Notes under the pieces: generated by a model | Databases searched by the model: none | The model's input: only the letters and a program-made list of their open reading frames with translations | Told to the model about the DNA's origin: nothing | Made by a program: the position numbers and the translations under genes | Part shown: one piece after another, positions 6,258 through 12,169 of the stretch | How the letters are laid out: every line of letters starts with the position of its first letter | How positions within the stretch are numbered: position 1 is the stretch's first letter | From: Myxococcales bacterium | GTDB taxonomy: Bacteria; Myxococcota_A; Polyangia; Polyangiales; Houyiibacteriaceae | Direction: 5' to 3' | Assembly (NCBI GenBank): GCA_030622585.1 | Contig: JAUXFZ010000005.1 | Location: forward strand, 1-18,315 | DNA: 18,315 nucleotides

Positions 6258-7652
6258 ATGAGTCTCTTCGTCCGCCTTGTCCGTGCCCAGCTCACCTTTG
6301 GGGTTATTTTCGCCAGCTACATGGTGCAATTGGCCCTGGCCAGAGTCTTTGGCCGCCCTGGCTGGGTAATCCGTCGTCAGGCTCGAATCGACGAGAAGAA
6401 CTCCAAACGCTTGCTCGCGGGGATGCTGCGCCTCCGCGGCGTCTACATCAAGTTAGGGCAGGTCCTGTCGATCATGGGTGGCTTCCTGCCGCCCCCGTAC
6501 ATCAAGAGGCTCGAGACGCTGCAGGACGCCGTACCGCCGCACCCGTTTGACGAGATCGAGGAGGCTTTCGTGAAGAGCCTCGGAGCACAACCCGAGGCTT
6601 TCTTCCGAAGCATGGATCGCGAGCCCGTCGCGGCCGCGTCCCTCGGTCAGGTGCACGTCGCGTACATGGACGACGGTCGCAAGGTTGCCGTCAAAGTGTT
6701 GTACCCCGGGATTCGAGAGGTCGTTCGCGTCGATATGCGTGTCATCGCGCTCATGGTGCGCGTCTACAAATGGTTCGTACCCGTGCAGAACATCGAGGCT
6801 GTTCACGAGTCACTGAGCGATCTGCTGCGCCGCGAAACCGACTACCTGCACGAAGCCGAGTGCATGCGTCGAATGTCGGCCAATTTCGTCGACGACGATC
6901 ACATTCTTTTCCCCGAAGTCGTCGATGAGGTCACCACCCGCGACGTGTTGACGATGTCGTTCATGGAGGGCATCAAGATCACGCGTTTCGACGAGATCCA
7001 GGAGCGTGGTGTTGATCTGCGCAAGCTCGGCGAGCGGCTGGTAAGGAGCTTCTACAAGCAGGTCTTCGTCGACCGATTTTTTCACGCCGACCCGCATCCC
7101 GGGAACTTCCTCGTGCAACCTGTGGAAGGATCCGATGATGCGAAGCTCGTGGTGCTCGACTTTGGCGCGATCAGCGAGGTCAGCAACAAGACCGTGGACG
7201 GGATGGTCAACGTCCTTCGCGGTTTCTTCGAGCAGAACGATGCGCTCGTGCTGCAGGGTATCGAAGAGATCGGCTTCGTGGCCGAGGGCGGCGACCGCGC
7301 GCTACTCGAGCAGACGGTGAAGACCTATTTCCGAAAGCTCCTCAAGCTCGAGGCGCGAACTCCAGCGGCGCTCATGAAGGCCAACGCAGCGGAGCTCGAA
7401 GCGCTCGCCGATCCGGAGGTCGAACGCAGCGAACTGCGGAACCTGATGCGCTCGGTTCACTATCCGGACGGCTGGTTCTACGTAGAGCGCGCGTCCGTCA
7501 TGATGTTTTGGCTAGCAGGGCAGATCGCACCGGACCTCGACCAGGTTCAAGTCGGGTTCCCCTACGTGCTGCCACTGCTGAGCGAACGCCTTGCATCGAC
7601 ACAGCCGCCCGCCGCTCCTGATGGCGACGCCCAACCCGTGGCGAGTGGCTGA
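6258..7652 (+). CDS. ABC1/UbiB-family atypical protein kinase
   Basis: This 464-residue protein belongs to the ABC1/ADCK/UbiB family of atypical kinase-like ATPases, which support ubiquinone synthesis or lipid homeostasis at the membrane. Visible motifs are the family-specific K-x-G-Q (K65-Q68 in Y-I-K-L-G-Q), the Ala-rich nucleotide loop A-A-A-S-L-G-Q-V-H (125-133), the ATP-binding lysine K146 in V-A-V-K-V-L-Y-P-G, the catalytic-loop equivalent D-P-H-P-G-N (278-283), and the metal-binding D-F-G (301-303). All key positions are intact. The C-terminus lacks the two clear transmembrane helices of E. coli UbiB, so the symbol ubiB is not assigned. I chose ATG 6258 because the frame upstream only mirrors the opposite-strand CNB gene. 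It ends one base before the ruvX start. Confidence 0.9.
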   Translation: MSLFVRLVRAQLTFGVIFASYMVQLALARVFGRPGWVIRRQARIDEKNSKRLLAGMLRLRGVYIKLGQVLSIMGGFLPPPYIKRLETLQDAVPPHPFDEIEEAFVKSLGAQPEAFFRSMDREPVAAASLGQVHVAYMDDGRKVAVKVLYPGIREVVRVDMRVIALMVRVYKWFVPVQNIEAVHESLSDLLRRETDYLHEAECMRRMSANFVDDDHILFPEVVDEVTTRDVLTMSFMEGIKITRFDEIQERGVDLRKLGERLVRSFYKQVFVDRFFHADPHPGNFLVQPVEGSDDAKLVVLDFGAISEVSNKTVDGMVNVLRGFFEQNDALVLQGIEEIGFVAEGGDRALLEQTVKTYFRKLLKLEARTPAALMKANAAELEALADPEVERSELRNLMRSVHYPDGWFYVERASVMMFWLAGQIAPDLDQVQVGFPYVLPLLSERLASTQPPAAPDGDAQPVASG

Positions 7653-7653
7653 G

Positions 7654-8100
7654 ATGGGCCGAATCGTGGGCATCGATCCTGGGCAGGCGCGAATCGGCGT
7701 GGCCATTTCGGACGAGGAGGCGACGATCGCTTTTCCGCGGGAAACGGTCCCGGCCAAAGGGGGTGTGGCAGACGCAGCACGACGAATCCGCGAAGCGCTC
7801 ACAGAGGACGAGGTCTCATTGGCCGTGGTTGGCCTTCCCCTGCGACTCGACGGAACCGAAGGGGAAGCGGCCCGCCGGGCGCGGGAGTTCGGGGACGTGT
7901 TGGCCGTGGCGCTTGCCGTGGAGGTCGTCTACTGGGATGAGCGGTTGACGACGGTGGCGGCGGAGCGGTCCCTTCGCGAGATGGGTCGGCGAGGGGTGAA
8001 ACAGCGGGCAGTCGTCGACCAATCCGCAGCGACCATCTTGCTCCAGGGGTATCTAGACGCCAATAAGGGTGGGACGTGGACGGACCCGGACAGCCCGTGA
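7654..8100 (+). CDS. ruvX: Putative pre-16S rRNA nuclease / Holliday junction resolvase-like protein RuvX (YqgF)
   Basis: This 148-residue RNase H-fold protein is of the YqgF/RuvX family, linked to maturation of the 16S rRNA 5' end and, in some species, to Holliday junction cleavage. The hallmark G-I-D-P-G-Q-A-R-I-G-V-A holds the first catalytic aspartate (D8). V-V-G-L-P-L-R-L-D-G follows, then Y-W-D-E-R-L-T-T-V-A-A-E (second acidic site) and V-D-Q-S-A-A-T-I-L-L-Q-G-Y-L-D (third acidic site). The length is normal. ATG 7654 was chosen because the family begins one or two residues before the first strand; an in-frame ATG at 7621 would add 11 residues and overlap the kinase gene. No good SD is seen, so coupling to the upstream gene, which stops at 7652, is likely. 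mltG starts inside its 3' end, a common neighbour. Confidence 0.92.
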   Translation: MGRIVGIDPGQARIGVAISDEEATIAFPRETVPAKGGVADAARRIREALTEDEVSLAVVGLPLRLDGTEGEAARRAREFGDVLAVALAVEVVYWDERLTTVAAERSLREMGRRGVKQRAVVDQSAATILLQGYLDANKGGTWTDPDSP

Positions 8101-9188
8101 AAATCGAGAGTGACCTCGGCGGCGGCATCGCCCGCGCGTTGAGCCTCGTGACGTTGCTTGCGGTGCTCGGTGCCCTAGGCGCCACCGGGTGGTTGTTCGT
8201 GATCTATCCAGACACCGATGGCCCCACGAGCGACGTCCAGGAGGTCGACGTCGACGTCTCCGCAGGGATGACCCTCCAGCAGCTTGCCGAGGTCCTCAAG
8301 AGTGAAGGCGTCATCAGGGACGTGAAGGTGTGGTCACTCTACATGCGCATGCGGGGTCTCGACCGGCGCTTACGACAAGGCAAGGTGCGATTCCGTGTGC
8401 CGATGACACCTGAAGAGGTTGCCCGTCATGCAACGACGGGCTTGGGCCGAATTCAGGTTCGCCTCCTGATCCCCGAAGGTTTTTCCCGGTTTGAAATTGC
8501 GCAGCGGCTCGAAGAGTACGGGGTCTGCGACGCAGACGATTTCCTCGACGCGACCGAAGACGCTTCGCTTCTCGCGAGTTACGGCGTGGAAGCGAACGAC
8601 GCCGAGGGATATCTGTTTCCCGACACGTACGAGTTTGACGACGACACCAGGGCAAGACGAGTGGTCGAGCGGATGCTTGCCAACTGGACTCGAAAGTACG
8701 AGGAGCTCCAAGAGCAGTACGCTGAAGAGCTCGAAAAACACAGAGGGTGGACGACACATGACATCGTGACGTTGGCATCCATCATCGAGAAGGAAGCCGC
8801 GGTGCCAGCCGAGCGCCCGAGGATTGCCGGTGTCTTTTGGAATCGCCTCACCTCCAAGCGATTCCTTCCCCGGCGACGGCTTCAAGCGGACCCAACGGTT
8901 CAGTATGGTTGCCTGGCGGTGCCCGAGGCCGCCGCGTCCTGTGAGGAGTTCGACGGCCACATTACCCGGGCCATGTTGGACGACCCAGAAAACCCCTACA
9001 ATACGTACCGACATTCGGGGCTTCCGCCGGGCCCAATCAGCAACCCGGGAAAGGCCGCCATGGCAGCAGCCATCGCCCCGGAGGAGCACGACTACTACTA
9101 CTTCGTTGCCCGCGGTGGTCGCCAGCACCACTTCAGCAAGACCCTTCGGCAGCACAACATCGCAGTTCGGCGCAACGGCGCAAAATGA
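8076..9188 (+). CDS. mltG: Endolytic murein transglycosylase MltG
   Basis: MltG cuts nascent peptidoglycan strands within the glycan chain and is thought to end their growth. The 370-residue product has one N-terminal transmembrane anchor (about 18-43), a LysM-like module (M-T-L-Q-Q-L-A-E-V-L-K-S-E-G-V-I), then the YceG domain: L-I-P-E-G-F-S-R-F-E-I-A, A-E-G-Y-L-F-P-D-T-Y-E (about 176-186), A-S-I-I-E-K-E-A (234-241) with the catalytic glutamate, I-A-G-V-F-W-N-R-L, L-Q-A-D-P-T-V-Q-Y-G, Y-N-T-Y-R-H-x-G-L-P-P-G-P-I-S-N-P-G, and a final F-V-A-R-G-G-R-Q-H-H-F-S. Compared with common versions it has an insert after V-Q-Y-G with two cysteines (279 and 289). GTG 8076 follows an AAGGGTGGG stretch; GTG 8097, which overlaps the ruvX stop as GTGA, is an alternative. 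Residues near the anchor are the same either way. Confidence 0.95.
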   Translation: MDGPGQPVKIESDLGGGIARALSLVTLLAVLGALGATGWLFVIYPDTDGPTSDVQEVDVDVSAGMTLQQLAEVLKSEGVIRDVKVWSLYMRMRGLDRRLRQGKVRFRVPMTPEEVARHATTGLGRIQVRLLIPEGFSRFEIAQRLEEYGVCDADDFLDATEDASLLASYGVEANDAEGYLFPDTYEFDDDTRARRVVERMLANWTRKYEELQEQYAEELEKHRGWTTHDIVTLASIIEKEAAVPAERPRIAGVFWNRLTSKRFLPRRRLQADPTVQYGCLAVPEAAASCEEFDGHITRAMLDDPENPYNTYRHSGLPPGPISNPGKAAMAAAIAPEEHDYYYFVARGGRQHHFSKTLRQHNIAVRRNGAK

Positions 9189-9237
9189 CGTCGCCGTAGA
9201 CGGTGAGGGCTCTGGCCGAGCCGCTCGCGGGTAGGTT

Positions 9238-9252
9238 GCTCCCGAAGGGAGC
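9238..9252 (+). promoter_or_regulatory. Perfect hairpin just before the cysC start
   Basis: GCTCCC-GAA-GGGAGC is a 6-bp perfect inverted repeat with a 3-nt loop. It ends 6 nt before the ATG at 9259 and contains the only purine-rich stretch that could serve as the cysC ribosome-binding site. A weaker repeat, GGCTC/GAGCC (9208-9222), lies just upstream. There is no T-run, so a standard terminator is unlikely. It could mask the SD or protect an mRNA end. Confidence 0.35.
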
Positions 9253-9258
9253 GGGGCT

Positions 9259-9885
9259 ATGTTCAACGCCATGAGCGCGCCTAAGGCACAAAACCTGACC
9301 TGGCACATCGGCGAGGTCGATCGGGAGGCTCGGGCCGCCGCGCACGGACATCGTGGGGCGGTGCTGTGGTTCACCGGCCTCTCCGGGTCCGGCAAAAGTA
9401 CCATCGGGCACCGGGTCGAACGCCTGCTGATCGAGCGTCGCGCGTTTGCCTATGTGCTCGATGGCGACAACGTCCGTCACGGACTCAACAGTGACCTCGG
9501 GTTCGCGGCCGAGGATCGCATCGAAAACATCCGGCGCATCGGCGAGGTGGCTCGCCTGTTTGCCGATGCTGGCTGTCTCGTGTTGTCGGCTTTCATTTCG
9601 CCGTACCGCAAGGACCGCGACCGAGTTCGGTCCCTGCTGCCGGACGGCGAGTTTGTCGAGGTGTTCGTGGACACCCCTCTCGAGATTTGCGAAGCGCGTG
9701 ATCCCAAGGGTCTCTACAAGAAGGCCAGGGCGGGCGAGATTTCGAACTTCACTGGGCTCGACGCGCCGTATGAGGCTCCCGAACGCCCTGAAGTTCATCT
9801 CGAAACTGAGAGCCTCAGCGTAGATGAGGCGGCGGCTCAGGTGATCCGCTACCTCGACGAACACGACATCATAGGAGCGTCCTGA
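9259..9885 (+). CDS. cysC: Adenylylsulfate (APS) kinase
   Basis: This 208-residue enzyme phosphorylates adenosine 5'-phosphosulfate to PAPS with ATP, in sulfate activation for assimilation or sulfation. The P-loop is G-L-S-G-S-G-K-S-T (40-48). Then come the family signatures D-G-D-N-V-R-H-G-L-N (68-77), D-L-G-F-A-A-E-D-R-I-E-N-I-R-R (79-93), F-I-S-P-Y-R-K-D-R-D-R-V-R, V-F-V-D-T-P-L-E-I-C-E-A-R-D-P-K-G-L-Y-K-K-A and I-S-N-F-T-G-L-D-A-P-Y-E-A-P. Length and motif order are those of a single-domain CysC, with no fused sulfurylase. The start is ATG 9259 or ATG 9271; both follow the hairpin. No cysD, cysN, cysH or sat is nearby. It overlaps glpD by one base (TGATG). Confidence 0.95.
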   Translation: MFNAMSAPKAQNLTWHIGEVDREARAAAHGHRGAVLWFTGLSGSGKSTIGHRVERLLIERRAFAYVLDGDNVRHGLNSDLGFAAEDRIENIRRIGEVARLFADAGCLVLSAFISPYRKDRDRVRSLLPDGEFVEVFVDTPLEICEARDPKGLYKKARAGEISNFTGLDAPYEAPERPEVHLETESLSVDEAAAQVIRYLDEHDIIGAS

Positions 9886-11558
9886 TGCCCTCTCGCGACG
9901 AGATGTGGGAAAAAATCCCCAACGAAGTCGACCTCATCGTCATCGGTGGCGGTATCACCGGCGCCGGTGTCGTGCGCAATGCCGCGCGACGCGGGCTGCG
10001 TGTAGCGCTGTTCGAGCAAAAGGATTTTTCTACTGGGACGAGCTCCAAGTCGAGCAAGCTCATCCACGGCGGGCTTCGGTACCTCGAGACCTACGAGTTC
10101 AGTCTCGTATTCGAGTCCGTGAGCGAGCGGCGAGTCATGCTGGATTTGGCGCCACATCTCGTGAACCCGCTTGGGTTCTTGTTTCCAGTGTACGCCGGCT
10201 CCCCGAGGAACCTCCGCATGATCAAGGCCGGGATGTGGTTGTACGCGGGGCTGTCTCTGTTTCGTTCACCGAAAAGGCACCAAGTCCTCAATCCCGCAGA
10301 GGTCGCCAAGGTGGAGCCTTTGTTGAAGCAAGATGGCCTTCAGGGAGCGCCGCTCTACTACGACTGCTCGACGGACGACGCGCGCCTCGTGCTCGAAAAC
10401 GTGATTGACGGCATCGAAAACGGGGGCATCGCCGTGAGCTGGGCGCGCGTGGATGCGCTCATCAAAGACGAGCAGGGCCGAGTCTCCGGCGTCGTCGTCA
10501 AGAACACTCGTGATGGCAGCGTTCGTGAGGTCAAAGCGAATGCCATCATCAACGCTACGGGTCCGTGGACGGACGAGGTTCTCCGGCTGAGCGGGACCCG
10601 GACCGAAGACATGCTGCGGCTCACGAAAGGGATCCACATCGTGGTGGACAGGGAGAAGCTTCCGGTCGAGCATGCCGTGGTTCTTTTCCATCCGGAGGAT
10701 GACCGGGTGCTGTTTGCGCTGCCGTGGGGTGATCGCACCTATATAGGCACGACCGATACCGACTATGAGGGTGTTCCGGGAGAAGAGGCGGCTACGCTTG
10801 CCGACGTCGACTATTGCATCGAGGCGGCCAACGAGCATTTCCCGACCAAGAAGATCTCGCGCGACGACGTGATCGCGACCTGGGCCGGACTGCGCCCGCT
10901 CATTTCGCCCCCCGAAGAGATGGACGACGTCGCCGAATCCAAAGTGAGCCGAGAGCATCAGATCACGGTCGGCAGGGATGGTCTCATCACGATTGCTGGG
11001 GGCAAGCTGACAACCTATCGCAAGATGGCCAAGGAGGTCGTGGATGTAGCGGTGCACCTCCTCAAACTTTCGGACGGGCTGCCCGAGGACCTGCACTCGG
11101 CGCAGACCTTCAAGGCACCCTTGCCCGGTGCCGTGGGCTGGCCTGCGCACGACGACCACGCAGTGGTGGCGGAGGAGCTCGCTAAGGTGTGCGAATGTGA
11201 TCTTCCTAAAGACGTAGCCCGCCATCTCGTCGACACCTACGGCATGCGGGCCGTGCAGGTCACAAAGCTGTGCGCGAAGGACCCCGCACTTCTAGAGCCG
11301 ATTGTTCCGGGGCGGGTGGAGATCATGGCGCAGGTGGACTTCGGGGTTCAAGAAGAGCTCGCCGCCAGCGTGAGCGACATCTTGATTCGGCGAACGCAGA
11401 TCCTCTTCCGAGATTTCGACCAGGGCTTGGGCGCAGCTGACAAGGTCGCGACTCGACTGGCTCAGCTCATTGGTTGGTCGGCCGAAGAGAAGCAGAAGTC
11501 GATCGACTACTACAAGTACGAAGTGGCGCTGTCGCGGCAGTGGAAAGAAGAGCTCTAA
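9885..11558 (+). CDS. glpD: Glycerol-3-phosphate dehydrogenase, FAD-dependent (aerobic type)
   Basis: GlpD oxidises sn-glycerol 3-phosphate to dihydroxyacetone phosphate and passes electrons to the quinone pool at the inner membrane. The 557-residue length fits the bacterial GlpD family. Residues 15-28 form the FAD-binding V-D-L-I-V-I-G-G-G-I-T-G-A-G, followed by the family signatures S-S-K-S-S-K-L-I-H-G-G-L-R-Y-L-E, D-D-A-R-L-V-L-E-N, A-I-I-N-A-T-G-P-W-T-D, L-P-W-G-D-R-T-Y-I-G-T-T-D-T-D-Y, and I-T-I-A-G-G-K-L-T-T-Y-R-K-M-A. A helical GlpD C-terminal domain begins after about residue 400. ATG 9885 shares its first base with the cysC stop and follows AGGAG at 9873-9877, so translation is probably coupled. 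No glpK or glpF is next to it. The 3' end overlaps the convergent gene by 4 nt. Confidence 0.95.
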   Translation: MPSRDEMWEKIPNEVDLIVIGGGITGAGVVRNAARRGLRVALFEQKDFSTGTSSKSSKLIHGGLRYLETYEFSLVFESVSERRVMLDLAPHLVNPLGFLFPVYAGSPRNLRMIKAGMWLYAGLSLFRSPKRHQVLNPAEVAKVEPLLKQDGLQGAPLYYDCSTDDARLVLENVIDGIENGGIAVSWARVDALIKDEQGRVSGVVVKNTRDGSVREVKANAIINATGPWTDEVLRLSGTRTEDMLRLTKGIHIVVDREKLPVEHAVVLFHPEDDRVLFALPWGDRTYIGTTDTDYEGVPGEEAATLADVDYCIEAANEHFPTKKISRDDVIATWAGLRPLISPPEEMDDVAESKVSREHQITVGRDGLITIAGGKLTTYRKMAKEVVDVAVHLLKLSDGLPEDLHSAQTFKAPLPGAVGWPAHDDHAVVAEELAKVCECDLPKDVARHLVDTYGMRAVQVTKLCAKDPALLEPIVPGRVEIMAQVDFGVQEELAASVSDILIRRTQILFRDFDQGLGAADKVATRLAQLIGWSAEEKQKSIDYYKYEVALSRQWKEEL

Positions 11559-12169
11559 GGAGCCAACTGCGGGAGCTTGAGCTTGAGGGCGAGGGCGCCG
11601 GGTTCGACGCGGAGCGACTCGAGCTCGAGTATATCGAAGATCATGGCCGCGGTTTGCGTCAGCGCAAAGCGACGCACGGCTGGAATGCTTCGGAGGTCTA
11701 CGCGTAGGTGCCCTGGGGCTTCGCGTTCGACGATGGCCCCACCGAAGTCGGAGGAGTCCCTCGGGGTGATCATCGGCCAGGTGGCTTTGGCGATACACCC
11801 CGCGAGCGCGCCGACGATCGAGGTGTCGTGTGCGTCAGGAGGCTCGACGTCGAAGGAGATCTCTTTGGCCCCGCGGGGCGCGAACCGTACTGACCGAGGC
11901 GCCAGACTGAACTGCACCTCCTTGCCGTCGCTCATCGACGCGTCGACGAACATGCGGCCCGAATGACACGCCACCATCGCAGAATCCACTCCGTCCGCAT
12001 GGGCGGCCGCGGAGGTCAGCAGTTCGTCGCTCAGTCGCCATCGTTGCTGAGTCAATCGTTCGAGGAGCTGCTTGGTCGCTACGGCGACCTTGGTGCGGGT
12101 GATGCGCTGGACGGCTTGGTCCGCCGCAAGGCGTACCCAGCTTCGCATGATGTCGAAACGGTCGGTCAT
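11555..12169 (-). CDS. Hypothetical protein (204 residues) coupled to the radical SAM gene
   Basis: I do not recognise a family. The ATG at 12169 overlaps the stop of the upstream radical SAM gene as ATGA, which strongly suggests translational coupling and a shared role. Residues 1-55 are helical with mixed charge (A-A-D-Q-A-V-Q-R-I, then A-T-K-Q-L-L-E-R-L). Residues 65-110 look like beta strands with a short F-A-P-R-G turn. There is a small hydrophobic patch at 117-134 (S-I-V-G-A-L-A-G-C-I-A-K-A-T-W-P-M-I). A second strand-rich part follows, with an aliphatic tail rich in Leu, Pro and Ala (L-A-L-K-L-K-L-P-Q-L-A-P). There is no signal peptide, metal-binding cysteine pair or nucleotide loop; it has only two cysteines. 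The 3' end overlaps glpD by 4 nt on the opposite strand. Confidence 0.7.
   Translation of the reverse strand: MTDRFDIMRSWVRLAADQAVQRITRTKVAVATKQLLERLTQQRWRLSDELLTSAAAHADGVDSAMVACHSGRMFVDASMSDGKEVQFSLAPRSVRFAPRGAKEISFDVEPPDAHDTSIVGALAGCIAKATWPMITPRDSSDFGGAIVEREAPGHLRVDLRSIPAVRRFALTQTAAMIFDILELESLRVEPGALALKLKLPQLAP

Noticed and set aside
10266..11225. A 319-residue minus-strand open frame opposite glpD.
   Set aside because: It lies wholly inside the strongly supported glpD gene, and its sequence reads as a reverse shadow.
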